Shown here: one piece after another, positions 16,720-26,471 of the stretch
How positions within the stretch are numbered: the stretch's first letter is position 1
Layout: every line of letters begins with the position of its first letter
Assembly (NCBI GenBank): GCA_029225485.1
Contig: JAQXWO010000041.1
Coordinates: forward strand, 1-38,453
Direction of reading: 5' to 3'
DNA length: 38,453 nt
Source: Lachnospiraceae bacterium
Lineage (GTDB): Bacteria; Bacillota; Clostridia; Lachnospirales; Lachnospiraceae
Notes under the pieces: model-generated
Told to the model about the DNA's origin: nothing
What the model saw: only the letters and a program-made list of their open reading frames with translations
Databases searched by the model: none
Position numbers and translations under genes: made by a program

Positions 16720-18732
16720 ATGAGCGGTAAATTCAAAAGAATTCTGTATGGAGGAGATTATAATCCGAATCAGTGGGGAAAGGAGGTATGGAAGGAGGAT
16801 ATGCAGATCTTCCGTGATGCCAGGATCAACAGTGCGACGATCAATGTATTTTCCTGGGCAAAGCTGCAGCCGTCGGAGGACGAGTATTATTTTGACGAGC
16901 TGGATGAGGTCGTGGAGATGCTGAGCAATGAAAATTATGATATTGTGCTGGCGACTTCTACAGCGGCGCTTCCGGCCTGGATGTTCAAAAAGTACCCGGA
17001 AGTGGCGAGGACGGATTATCAGGGCAGACGTCATAAGTTCGGACAGCGCCATAATGCATGTCCGAATTCCGTGGTTTATCAGAAGTACGCATCAGCACTG
17101 GTAGAAAAGCTGGCGCAGCGTTATGCGAAGAATCCTCATGTGACCTGCTGGCACATTAATAATGAGTACGGCGGTGAATGCTACTGTGAAAACTGTGAGA
17201 AAGCATTCCGTGTGTGGCTGAAGAAGAAATACGGAACCATCGAGGCTCTGAACAAGGCAGGGAATCTGGAATTCTGGGGTCATACGGTGTATGAGTGGGA
17301 TGAGATCGTGCTCCCCAATGCATTGGGTGACGGTATGGAGGACGGTGTGAACACTGCCTTTGCCGGTCTTTCTGTGGACTATCGCAGGTTCAATTCTGAC
17401 GGACTGCTGACTAATTTCAAGATGGAGCGTGACGTGATCCGCCGCTACAATCCGGATGCTGTGATCACCACGAATCTGATGGGTACCTACAAAGGTCTGG
17501 ATTACTTCAAATGGGCCAAAGAGATGGACATTGTATCCTGGGATAATTATCCGAGCTTTGATACTCCCTGGAGTTATATCGCTATGTGCCACGACCTGAT
17601 GCGGGGACTGAAGGGCGAGTCCTTTATGCTGATGGAGCAGACTCCCAGCCAGCAGAACTGGCAGGCGTACAATTCCCTGAAGCGTCCGGGGCAGATGCGG
17701 GCTCAGAGCTATCAGACGATTGCCCATGGTGCAGATACCATCCAGTTTTTCCAGCTCCGCCGCAGTGTGGGCGGATGTGAGAAGTTCCACGGTGCGGTGA
17801 TCGCCCATGCAGGGACGGAGAACACCCGCGTGTTCCGGGAGGTAAAGCAGCTGGGTGAGGAGCTGGAGCGCCTGGGCACTTCCACTCTGGGCTTTGTGAA
17901 CGAGTCTGAAGTGGGTGTGATCTTCGACTGGGAGAATTACTGGGCGCTGGAGTATACCAGCGGACCTACGGTTGATCTGACTTATGTGGATCAGATCCAC
18001 AGATATTATAAGTATTTCTATGAGAAGAATATCGCAGTGGACATGATTCCCTTTGATGCTGATTTCAGCAGATACAAGGTGATCGTGGCGCCGGTGCTGT
18101 ACATGGTCAAAGAAGGCATGCAGGAAGCGCTGGAAGCTTTTGTAAAGAAGGGCGGCGTACTGATCACCACCTATATGAGCGGAATCGTGGGAGAATCTGA
18201 CAATGTATACCTGGGAGGATATCCGGGACCGCTTCGTGACATGGCCGGTATCTGGGCGGAAGAAATCGATGCACTGGCACCGGAACAGTCCAACGAAGTC
18301 GTCTTTGCAGACGGCAGCAGAAGCCGCTGCAGGATGGTCTGTGACCTCATGCATCTGGAGCAGGCAGAGGAGATCGCTTCCTACGGCACAGATTTCTATG
18401 CAGGCACACCGGCAGTGACCAGGAACCGGTACGGCAGCGGAACCACCTATTATATCGGCACCTGTATGGAAGAGGACGGCATCGCGCATGTTCTGGATCT
18501 GGCTGTCGCAGATGCAGGAGTGACGCCGGTGATCGCAGATGATATCGGACTTGAGGTGACCTGCAGAAAGACAGAGGACAGCAGCTATTACTTCCTGATG
18601 AACTTCCGCGATCAGGCCCAGGAAGTGCCGGCAGAACTGGCAGGCCATACAGATATGCTGACCGGCGAGACGGTGAAGGCCGGAGAGCAGATGGCAAAAT
18701 TTGATGTGAAGATCGTGAAAGTAAATGCATAA
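16720..18732 (+). CDS. GH42 beta-galactosidase
   Basis: ILYGGDYNPNQW, CWHINNEYGGECYCENCE catalytic region, LMEQTPSQQNW, beta-galactosidase trimerisation-like domain. Confidence 0.95.
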   Translation: MSGKFKRILYGGDYNPNQWGKEVWKEDMQIFRDARINSATINVFSWAKLQPSEDEYYFDELDEVVEMLSNENYDIVLATSTAALPAWMFKKYPEVARTDYQGRRHKFGQRHNACPNSVVYQKYASALVEKLAQRYAKNPHVTCWHINNEYGGECYCENCEKAFRVWLKKKYGTIEALNKAGNLEFWGHTVYEWDEIVLPNALGDGMEDGVNTAFAGLSVDYRRFNSDGLLTNFKMERDVIRRYNPDAVITTNLMGTYKGLDYFKWAKEMDIVSWDNYPSFDTPWSYIAMCHDLMRGLKGESFMLMEQTPSQQNWQAYNSLKRPGQMRAQSYQTIAHGADTIQFFQLRRSVGGCEKFHGAVIAHAGTENTRVFREVKQLGEELERLGTSTLGFVNESEVGVIFDWENYWALEYTSGPTVDLTYVDQIHRYYKYFYEKNIAVDMIPFDADFSRYKVIVAPVLYMVKEGMQEALEAFVKKGGVLITTYMSGIVGESDNVYLGGYPGPLRDMAGIWAEEIDALAPEQSNEVVFADGSRSRCRMVCDLMHLEQAEEIASYGTDFYAGTPAVTRNRYGSGTTYYIGTCMEEDGIAHVLDLAVADAGVTPVIADDIGLEVTCRKTEDSSYYFLMNFRDQAQEVPAELAGHTDMLTGETVKAGEQMAKFDVKIVKVNA

Positions 18733-18740
18733 ATAAAGCA

Positions 18741-18780
18741 TACGCCCGCAGCGGCAGGAAAAGGCAGCTGCGGGCGTGTA
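18741..18780. terminator. Terminator hairpin between convergent GH42 and GH95 genes
   Basis: TACGCCCGCAGC (18741-18752) / GCTGCGGGCGTGTA (18767-18780); no clear T-run. Confidence 0.6.
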
Positions 18781-18801
18781 TCATATCCGTCGGATAAAAT
18801 T

Positions 18802-21210
18802 TCAGGAACAGGGGCGCTGTATAGTAAAGGGCTGTTCCTGTAACGTAATGTTCTGTGTAGTTCCCTTTTCATGAAGAACCACCCGTTTGCCTGAGGGACC
18901 ATGGATGGTGAGAAAGGTGATCCTGCCGTTTTCCCAGTCCATGTCAATGGTAAGGCTTCCTTTTCCCCGGAGCCCCCGGATGGATCCGCAGAAAAGTGAC
19001 TGAGGCAAAGCCGGAAGCAGGTACAGATGGGTCACCATAGTATGATCTTCCAGAAATTCCACATCATCATCCAGCAGCATCAGCAGAATGATCGCAGCGT
19101 TTCCCTGATTTCCGTCGATCTGGAACGGATACCGGCAATGGTTTAGATCCAGTCCTGGAGGATCGGTCAGGGTTTCGTCGCAGTGATAGGCCAGATTCAT
19201 CAGGTTGTAGGCTGTGGCATATTTTAGAGCATACCGGAAACAGGTCAGTGCCTGGTCTCCGTTTCGGAGCCTTGCCTGCAGGCATCCGCGATAGGCGATG
19301 GCCCAGCCAGCGGTGGTCATGCTGCGGGCTGCCAGAGATTTTTCTGCTGCTTTTCCATAGTCAGGCGTTTTTTCTCTGGACAGCAGGTTGCCGGGATAGA
19401 CGCCCCAGAGGTGTGACAGATGGCGGTGGTAAGGGAAGGGTTCCTGATATTCTTTACTCCATTCCATGATGCGGCCGTCGCTGCCGATACGGATGGGCGC
19501 CAGCTTTTGCCTGGTCTGCCGCAGCTCTTCTGTAAATTCCATGTCTGTACCCAGAATCATACCTGCCTGAATGCAGGCTTCCGTCAGGGAGAGGATCAGA
19601 GCTCTGTCGTAGGTCGGTCCTTCGCAGAGGGCACACTGGTCGCCGTTTTCGTCCAGAAACCAGTTTTCCGGAGAGGAGGATGGAGAGGTAATGAGATATC
19701 CGTCTTCATCTTCCACCATATTATCCAGATAGAACAGCATGGCTCCTTTCATAACAGGATAGGCCCACGCCAGATATTGAGGATCCGGGTCGTACAGATA
19801 ATGCTCCCACAGGTGGTGGCACTGCCATGCCGGGCTTCCGGTAGTAGACCCCCAGGAAGCATCCTCACAGGGAGAAGTGAACCCCCAGGGATTGGTACAG
19901 GTGTGGGCCAGCCAGCCTCTTGCGCCATAGTAAGTCTGTGCTGTCTTTTCTCCGGGTTTTACCAGTTCACCGGTCAGCTTCAGATAGGGAATATGGCAGG
20001 AAGACAGGTTTGCCTTTTCCACCAGCCAGTAGATCATCTGCTGGGCATTCAGATGCCAGTCGCCGTTCCAGGGCGTCAGGATCTCATCAGACCAGATGCC
20101 CTGAAGATTTGCAGGAAGACCATCCGGTACGGAACTGCAGATCATCAGATAGCGTGCATACTGCACATACAGAGAAATCAGAGCCGGGTCGGGCTCACCT
20201 TCCGCAGAAGAAATCAGCAGCTCCTTTGTGGTCACTGTTTCTGCCGGGCAGTTGTTTTTCGTTCCGAATGAAAGCTCCATTTTTTTATATTGGGGGACGT
20301 ACCAGTCCAGATGTTTCTGCAAAATAGTATCCCAGCCTGCTTCACAGGCAGCTTTCAGGTCAGACAGAGCAAGACTGCGGGGATCACAGGATTCCCGGCC
20401 CATAAAGCCGGAGAGGTCTGTACGGGCAGTCAGGATGATCCAGGCCTCGTCGGCGCCCGTGACCCGCACCCGCAGCGGTTCCTGCATGATCTGTCCGCCG
20501 GTGGCTGTCACAGCCAGGGCACAGCCATAGTGGATGCCCTGATGGGTACCGTGGCCATCGGCCAGCTGGCCATGCATGAACAATCCGCAGGGTACTTCCT
20601 CTGAAGATGTCCGGGAGAGCGGTTCCACAGCAAAGCATTCATCCCGGTCCAATCCGCAGGTAAAATCAATCTGTCCTTTTTCTGTGCAGGTCAGATGTAC
20701 ACAGATTGCCTGATAATCCGCGGAGACAAGGTATTCCCGTGTGTATTTGCGGCCTCCCAGGGAGAAAGAGACGGATGCAGCTGCATGCTCCAGGTTCAGT
20801 GTGCGCCGGTAATCTTCCAGACAGCAGGTATCCTGTCTGCCGGAGGATACGGCCTGAAAATAAGAAATCATGAGGCGGCCTAACATCTGATAGCAGCCGA
20901 ATGGAACATCGGTGCCGTGCGCGTAATTGGTTCCGGGACCCTTGCAGGTAAAATGTTCTCCGAACAGCTTCTGGGCTTCGGCATGCTTTCCCTCCCGCAG
21001 CAGACGGCGGATCTCGGGCAGGTGGGCGGCTGCTCCCGGACGGTCGGATTCCTCCAGACTGCCGGACCACATGGAGCTTTCATTTAAAATCAGCTGTTCC
21101 CGCAGCACTTCTCCGTACACGCAGGCTCCCAGCCTTCCGTTCCCGATCAGCAGAGATTCCGTAAAATCTCTGGCAGGTGTATCAAAAAGAATCTGATTGA
21201 CCTGTGTCAT
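18802..21210 (-). CDS. GH95 alpha-L-fucosidase family protein
   Basis: MTQVNQILFDTPARDFTESLLIGNGRLGACVYGEVLREQLILNESSMWSG; LPANLQGIWSDEILTPWNGDWHLNAQQMIYW; QIDGNQGNAAII. Start set to ATG at 21210 (RBS aagggag), not the ORF start at 21357. Confidence 0.92.
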   Translation of the reverse strand: MTQVNQILFDTPARDFTESLLIGNGRLGACVYGEVLREQLILNESSMWSGSLEESDRPGAAAHLPEIRRLLREGKHAEAQKLFGEHFTCKGPGTNYAHGTDVPFGCYQMLGRLMISYFQAVSSGRQDTCCLEDYRRTLNLEHAAASVSFSLGGRKYTREYLVSADYQAICVHLTCTEKGQIDFTCGLDRDECFAVEPLSRTSSEEVPCGLFMHGQLADGHGTHQGIHYGCALAVTATGGQIMQEPLRVRVTGADEAWIILTARTDLSGFMGRESCDPRSLALSDLKAACEAGWDTILQKHLDWYVPQYKKMELSFGTKNNCPAETVTTKELLISSAEGEPDPALISLYVQYARYLMICSSVPDGLPANLQGIWSDEILTPWNGDWHLNAQQMIYWLVEKANLSSCHIPYLKLTGELVKPGEKTAQTYYGARGWLAHTCTNPWGFTSPCEDASWGSTTGSPAWQCHHLWEHYLYDPDPQYLAWAYPVMKGAMLFYLDNMVEDEDGYLITSPSSSPENWFLDENGDQCALCEGPTYDRALILSLTEACIQAGMILGTDMEFTEELRQTRQKLAPIRIGSDGRIMEWSKEYQEPFPYHRHLSHLWGVYPGNLLSREKTPDYGKAAEKSLAARSMTTAGWAIAYRGCLQARLRNGDQALTCFRYALKYATAYNLMNLAYHCDETLTDPPGLDLNHCRYPFQIDGNQGNAAIILLMLLDDDVEFLEDHTMVTHLYLLPALPQSLFCGSIRGLRGKGSLTIDMDWENGRITFLTIHGPSGKRVVLHEKGTTQNITLQEQPFTIQRPCS

Positions 21211-21337
21211 AGTCAGTCTCCCTTCTATTTGTATTTGAAGATCTTCTGATAATCTCCATGCTAAAAGTGCAGGGTAGTTTTTGGGAGTAGGATGTTTTTT
21301 CATCCCCCCTTTTCTTGCATTCCGATGGTACAATATA

Positions 21338-21475
21338 ATCTGTTCAGAGCCAAGCAAAATTTCATAAAACAGACGTAAAATGCTTGCATTTTTAAGTCTG
21401 TTTTTGAAATTTTATTTGGCGGATACGCCATACCGACGAAATGCGCAGCATTTTGGAGGCTGGCTCTGAACAGAT
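21338..21475. repeat. 138-bp intergenic element with perfect 15-bp terminal inverted repeats and internal hairpins
   Basis: ATCTGTTCAGAGCCA (21338-21352) / TGGCTCTGAACAGAT (21461-21475), perfect. Internal long hairpin 21349-21420 plus GGCG-gata-CGCC and AAATGC-gca-GCATTT hairpins. Confidence 0.75.
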
Positions 21476-21522
21476 ATAGATATAGAACAGATATAGAAAT
21501 ATATGACAGAGGGAAGTAACAA

Positions 21523-22227
21523 ATGATTCGTGTTTTAGTGGTAGATGATATGCAGCCGATCTGCAGAAGATATGAAAGACTGATCAATCAGGAAGAGGAT
21601 ATGGAAGTGGCAGGACTCGCTTTCTCCGGAACGGAGGCTCTGGCTCAGGTCAGCCGGCTGCGGCCGGACGTGGTTCTGATGGATATTGAGATGGAGACAA
21701 AGACCTCCGGGCTGGATGCCGCCAGAGATATCCTGCAGATGTATCCGGAGATTAAGATTATCATTTTGACTGTTTACGAGGAGGATGAATTTGTATTTCA
21801 GGCTTTTCAGCTGGGAGTCACAGATTATCTCATCAAGAATTCAGAAAAAGAAGAGATCATCACCTGTATCAAGGATGCCTATTCCGGGAATTCTCCGATC
21901 CGCCCGGTGATCGCGGAAAAAATCCGCCGGGAGTTTCAGCGTGTCAAGACGAGCGAACAGAGTTTTCTGTATTGTCTGCACATCATTGCGGAGATGACTC
22001 AGACTGAGATCGATATTCTCAGCCTGCTGAGCCAGGGCTATACGAGAACAGAAATATGCAAGATCCGGTGTGTGGAGCTGTCCACGGTGAAGACACAGAT
22101 CAAGAGCATTCTGAAGAAGTTCAACAAAAGCACAACGGCTGAGGTGATTCAGCAGATGAATGACCTGCAGATCTTTGATTATATACGAAATATCAGCAAA
22201 AATATGCCGCTGGACGGCAAAAAATAA
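21523..22227 (+). CDS. NarL/LuxR-type response regulator
   Basis: MIRVLVVDDMQPICRRYERLI..DVVLMDIEM..KIIILTVYEEDEFVFQAFQLGVTDYLIKN; LuxR-like HTH MTQTEIDILSLLSQGYTRTEICKIRCVELSTVKTQIKSILKKF. Confidence 0.92.
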   Translation: MIRVLVVDDMQPICRRYERLINQEEDMEVAGLAFSGTEALAQVSRLRPDVVLMDIEMETKTSGLDAARDILQMYPEIKIIILTVYEEDEFVFQAFQLGVTDYLIKNSEKEEIITCIKDAYSGNSPIRPVIAEKIRREFQRVKTSEQSFLYCLHIIAEMTQTEIDILSLLSQGYTRTEICKIRCVELSTVKTQIKSILKKFNKSTTAEVIQQMNDLQIFDYIRNISKNMPLDGKK

Positions 22228-22245
22228 AAACAGGCGGGGTTGAGG

Positions 22246-23583
22246 ATGAAAAAGTACTTTGTCAAAGCAGAACAGACAGAATTTACAAAAGCCGGGGAGC
22301 CGGTCCTGTTCCGGGGGCTGGGAATCGGAAGCTGGCTGAATCTGGAGCATTTCATGGTGGGTATTCCCACACCGGACAATCAGATCCGGAAGACTGTGCA
22401 GAAAATATTTGGTCAAAATACGGCGGAACAGTTTTTTGACACCTTTATCAGAAGTTTTATCACAGAACAGGATTTTGCGTTTATGAAGGAATGCGGGGTC
22501 AATGTCGTGAGGGTACCCTTTAATTACCGCCTGTTCATTGATGACCAGAATCCATATGAATATAAAAAGGAAGGTCTGATCTATTTCGATTATCTGCTGG
22601 AGCTTTGCCAGCGGTATCAGATCTATCTGCTTTTGGATCTGCACACGGCTCCGGGCGGGCAGAATCCGGACTGGCATTCAGATAATAATACGGGAATTCC
22701 CCAGTTCTGGCACTATAAGGTATTTCGGGATCAGATCGTGGGATTGTGGAGGCATATCGCAGAGCATTGCAGAGAGCAGGAGTATCTGCTGGGATATGAT
22801 GTTCTGAATGAACCCTATTTGATCGATGCGCCGGATGTACTGACCGGTTTTTATCAGGATGTGACCAGGGCTATCCGGGAGGTGGATCAGAATCATATTA
22901 TTTTTCTGGAGGGGGATCATTTTGCGATGCAGTTCGACTGCATTCATGAGATTCATGATGAAAATACGGCCCTGACGTTTCATTATTATCCCACTGTGTG
23001 GGAACCTGAGCTGTTTGAGAGCAGTTATGACAAAGTAGCCCGCTGTGCAAAATTCCGGGAGATACTGAATCAGATTGCATCCATCCGGGAGCAGTTCGGC
23101 CGTCCGGTCCTGTGCGGGGAAGCCGGTTATGATATTGACAAAAATAATGTGGATCATACGCTGGAGCTTCTGGATGAGACCCTTACGATGTTCAATGAGG
23201 CCGGGATATCCTGGACATTATGGTGCTATAAGGACGCGCAGTTTATGGGACTCGTATATCCCGGGACAGAATCGCCCTGGATGCAGTTTGTGGAGAAGGT
23301 ACACAGAAGCTGGACCCACTATAAGGAAATGAGTCAGGCGAATGAATTGATGGAGACCATCCGCAGGATACCGGAATTTGCGTCTGCTTCCGATGAGCTG
23401 TGTTACTTTATGCAGTTCCGGCAGAGAGGGATCCTGTACCGCTTCCAGACAGCATGTATTCTGGAGCCGCTGCTGCAGGAATATACGGCAGAAGAGCTGC
23501 TTGATCTGCCCAGGTCTTTCCTCTTTGAAAACTGTGAGTATTATCCTGGATATGCGGATCTGCTGAAAGAGAAAACACGATAA
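22246..23583 (+). CDS. GH5-family glycoside hydrolase, no signal peptide
   Basis: LFRGLGIGSWLNLEHFM, GVNVVRVPFNYRLF, LLLDLHTAPGGQN, GYDVLNEPYL catalytic acid, LCGEAGYD nucleophile region. ATG at 22246; listed ORF begins at TTG 22240. Confidence 0.9.
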   Translation: MKKYFVKAEQTEFTKAGEPVLFRGLGIGSWLNLEHFMVGIPTPDNQIRKTVQKIFGQNTAEQFFDTFIRSFITEQDFAFMKECGVNVVRVPFNYRLFIDDQNPYEYKKEGLIYFDYLLELCQRYQIYLLLDLHTAPGGQNPDWHSDNNTGIPQFWHYKVFRDQIVGLWRHIAEHCREQEYLLGYDVLNEPYLIDAPDVLTGFYQDVTRAIREVDQNHIIFLEGDHFAMQFDCIHEIHDENTALTFHYYPTVWEPELFESSYDKVARCAKFREILNQIASIREQFGRPVLCGEAGYDIDKNNVDHTLELLDETLTMFNEAGISWTLWCYKDAQFMGLVYPGTESPWMQFVEKVHRSWTHYKEMSQANELMETIRRIPEFASASDELCYFMQFRQRGILYRFQTACILEPLLQEYTAEELLDLPRSFLFENCEYYPGYADLLKEKTR

Positions 23584-23592
23584 AAAGGACGG

Positions 23593-23622
23593 AAAATGCT
23601 GCCTCAGGGCAGCATTTTTTTC
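23593..23622. terminator. Bidirectional terminator between convergent GH5 and histidine kinase
   Basis: AAAATGCTGCC-tcag-GGCAGCATTTT plus T-tract; one arm encodes the kinase C-terminus (MLP*). Confidence 0.85.
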
Positions 23623-25112
23623 AGATTCGGCAGAAGGATACGGAAGGTGGTGCCTTTGCCTTCTTTGCTTTCCGCCGTGATTTTTCCATTGTGTGCTTTG
23701 ATGATCTGATAAGTCATGGTCATGCCGATTCCCCAGTGGGCAGCTATGGGCTGTGAACTGAAGAAAGGTTCGAAAATATGAGGCAGATTTTCCTCCGGAA
23801 TGCCGGGACCGGTGTCTGTCACGGAAAGAGCGATCCAGTTGTCGATGGAGCGGAGTGTAAAATGCAGTGTTTTGCGTTCCGGCGGCATGTCCCTCATGGC
23901 GTCCAGAGCATTGGTCACAATATTGTGGAGAGCCTGTTCGAAATGGTTGGGGTCCACCAGTGCCTGAGGAATCTGGCCGACTGCTTTTACAGAGACCTGA
24001 TAATCCTTCAGTTCAGGAGACATGCGTCCCAGCATCTCGTGGATCAGCTGTTCCAGACCGGTCTGTTCCATGGTGAGCTGGGCCAGCTTGGTGCTCCGGT
24101 GAAGCTTGTCCAGCCTGTTGTAGAGATTCCGGCAGCGCTCAATGATGTGATTCAGATCTTCCTGATTTTCCCCGGGGACTTCTAAAAGCTGCGCTTCCGC
24201 TTCGATGGCCAGCAGTTCATTTTTCATATAGTGACAGAAGGCTTTGGAAGAGGTATTTACCGCATCGATCTGTCCGGAGATGGTGAAATCTTTCTGATTC
24301 ATCTTCTGATTCATTCTGGCCAGGGCGATGGAACAGATGCACATCAGAATAGAAGAAAGAAACAGATAATATGGGAAGATGGTATAAATGATCGTCTGGT
24401 CATACAGTGTCAGAGAAGCATAGCTGGTATATCCGGAAACGATGGAGAAACGGATCATATGAGCCGGCAGCTGCCCGAACAGAGCCAGGTAGGAGACCAT
24501 AATAAGAGTATAACTGATGGTTTCACCGTATGCAAAGTATTTAAAATGAGGAAAGGCATAGATCTGCCGGTTGCTCCGGAACAGATTCAGGATGCTCAGT
24601 ATGACCAGAAGATTGTTGATGCTCATGGTGAGTATGTGCAGGATCTGGAGAAACAGGGAGAACTGCCCGCTGTTCATGATATGGGGATACAGAAACAGGT
24701 ATCCGAGTTTCTGTACAAGAGGATCGTAGAGCAGATACTCAGCGAGGATATAAATTACCACCGCCTTCTGCACTTTTTTCATGATCTCTTTGTTGGTGAT
24801 ATTCATATAGCTGACGGAAAAAAAACAGCCAAGCAGAATCGTCAGCAGACTGAACAGATTCATAAAACGGATGATGGTGTCTCTGGTGATCGGGAAAAAC
24901 ATAAAGGTCTGCCATACGGTCTTCGGAAGGAGAAAATAATTCTCGATGATATTGTAGTAGCGGACATCCCTGGACAGATACAGGATCATGAAAAGAATGG
25001 CAAGCGCATAGATCAGCACAGTGCCCAGCAGATATTTTACGGATGTGCGCTGGTCATGCTGAAAAATCAGGAAGGATATAAAAATAATAAACACAGTAAA
25101 GAAATATAGCAT
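23604..25112 (-). CDS. Integral-membrane sensor histidine kinase
   Basis: About 7 N-terminal TM segments, H-box-like KAFCHYMKNELLAIEAEAQLL, N-box NIVTNALDAM, DTGPGIP, GIGMTMTYQIIKAHNG. Confidence 0.9.
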   Translation of the reverse strand: MLYFFTVFIIFISFLIFQHDQRTSVKYLLGTVLIYALAILFMILYLSRDVRYYNIIENYFLLPKTVWQTFMFFPITRDTIIRFMNLFSLLTILLGCFFSVSYMNITNKEIMKKVQKAVVIYILAEYLLYDPLVQKLGYLFLYPHIMNSGQFSLFLQILHILTMSINNLLVILSILNLFRSNRQIYAFPHFKYFAYGETISYTLIMVSYLALFGQLPAHMIRFSIVSGYTSYASLTLYDQTIIYTIFPYYLFLSSILMCICSIALARMNQKMNQKDFTISGQIDAVNTSSKAFCHYMKNELLAIEAEAQLLEVPGENQEDLNHIIERCRNLYNRLDKLHRSTKLAQLTMEQTGLEQLIHEMLGRMSPELKDYQVSVKAVGQIPQALVDPNHFEQALHNIVTNALDAMRDMPPERKTLHFTLRSIDNWIALSVTDTGPGIPEENLPHIFEPFFSSQPIAAHWGIGMTMTYQIIKAHNGKITAESKEGKGTTFRILLPNLKKMLP

Positions 25113-25123
25113 GGCTTACCTCG

Positions 25124-25152
25124 TTGTATTTCATGACAGAATGGGTTAAAAT
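25124..25152 (+). promoter_or_regulatory. Sigma-A-like promoter for SBP1
   Basis: TTGTAT (25124-25129), 17 bp spacer, TAAAAT (25147-25152). Confidence 0.5.
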
Positions 25153-25202
25153 GGAAACATCATAAAAAGTATAACACAGAAAGCAAAAAGGGTAAAGGCG
25201 AT

Positions 25203-26471
25203 ATGGAAAAACGGTATCTGATACGGATTTTTTATGGGATCCTTCTGCTGATGATTCTGGGATGTACTGGCTGCAGTGCTTCAAAAGAGACTCTGCAGCA
25301 GAGTGGAGCGGAGATACAGAGGGATGACGATGAGCCTCTGAAGTTCAGCATATGGAGCGATGAGGAAAGCTATGTGCGGGAGGTCGTAGATGCCTACAAT
25401 GCGCTGAAAGGAAAAGAAGAGATCCTTCTGGAGGTCATCCCGAACAGCGAGCATGAGGAATGGATCAATCATTATTCTGATGAATACGGGACAGATATCA
25501 TCGACATAAGAGGAAATACACAGCTTCTGTTTTTTCAGAAGCAGGACAAGCTGCTGGGGCTGTCGAAATTTATCAGGGAAAGCGGGCTGGATATCAGAAA
25601 TTACGGGACCATGGTAAATGAGATCACCTGGGAGGGAGAATACTATGCGCTGCCCACCCGAAGTACCTGCTGGGTACTTTATTATAACAAAGAACTGTTT
25701 GCCCAAATGGGGGTTCCGGAGCCGGGGCAGATGACCTGGGAAGAGTATCTGGAGCTTGCGATTTCCATGTCCTCCCGGGAAAATGAGATATGGGGAGGCT
25801 ATTATCCGCCATGGATCTATCATATCCCGGCGATCCAGAAGGGCTATTACCTGCTGGATGATGATCTGGAGCCGGTGCGGGACAGCATGGATCTGATGCA
25901 GCGGATCTATTCGTCCGGGAGCCATTTGCCCTTCGATGAGGTGAAGGACAGAGGAGATTACTGCCGTGATGATTTTGAAAAAGGGAATATCGCCATGATC
26001 ATATGTGGAGAGTGGCTGGCGAATATGTTTCTGGAGGATGAAGCAGATGGTAAAGAGGTGCCGGAATGGGGGATCGCGCCGCTGCCGGTGCCGGAGGGAG
26101 TAGAGCCGGACACGTCCATCGGGATGTATCAGTTTGCCGGCATCACATCCGTCTGTAAAGACCCGGAGAGGGCGTATGAATTTCTGGAGTTTCTGTGCGG
26201 TCCCCAGGGGGCTCAGATCTATGCCAGAAATGCGATCATTCCGGGATATTCCAATCAGGAGATCCAGGAGATCTATATGGAAGCAGTGGGGACAGAGCAG
26301 GCAAGAGTGTTTTTTGACGTCAGACGGATCCAGGAGCAGCCCATGTGGGACGGGTATGATCAGCTGACGGATCTGTTTAAAGCGGACGCCAGAGAGTTTC
26401 TGGAAGGAAAATATGATCTGGATCATCTGATGGAGCTGTTTGAAGAACAGAGAAAAGAAGTGTTCCGTTAA
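25203..26471 (+). CDS. Extracellular solute-binding lipoprotein, family 1 (SBP1), divergent from the histidine kinase
   Basis: Signal peptide with MILGC lipobox; LKFSIWSDEESYVREVVDAYN..YYALPTRSTCWVLYYNKELFAQMGV..MTWEEY. Confidence 0.92.
   Translation: MEKRYLIRIFYGILLLMILGCTGCSASKETLQQSGAEIQRDDDEPLKFSIWSDEESYVREVVDAYNALKGKEEILLEVIPNSEHEEWINHYSDEYGTDIIDIRGNTQLLFFQKQDKLLGLSKFIRESGLDIRNYGTMVNEITWEGEYYALPTRSTCWVLYYNKELFAQMGVPEPGQMTWEEYLELAISMSSRENEIWGGYYPPWIYHIPAIQKGYYLLDDDLEPVRDSMDLMQRIYSSGSHLPFDEVKDRGDYCRDDFEKGNIAMIICGEWLANMFLEDEADGKEVPEWGIAPLPVPEGVEPDTSIGMYQFAGITSVCKDPERAYEFLEFLCGPQGAQIYARNAIIPGYSNQEIQEIYMEAVGTEQARVFFDVRRIQEQPMWDGYDQLTDLFKADAREFLEGKYDLDHLMELFEEQRKEVFR

Noticed and set aside
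17092-18741. 549-aa minus-strand ORF antisense to GH42
   Set aside because: Shadow of the strongly coding GH42 frame; Cys/His-rich composition, no recognisable motifs and no RBS logic.
21211-21357. 49-codon N-terminal extension of the GH95 ORF
   Set aside because: Enters the inverted-repeat element; ATG at 21210 has an RBS and matches the family N-terminus.
24231-25109. 292-aa plus-strand ORF antisense to the histidine kinase
   Set aside because: Kinase frame has clear TM segments and H/N/G boxes; the opposite frame is polar low-information sequence.
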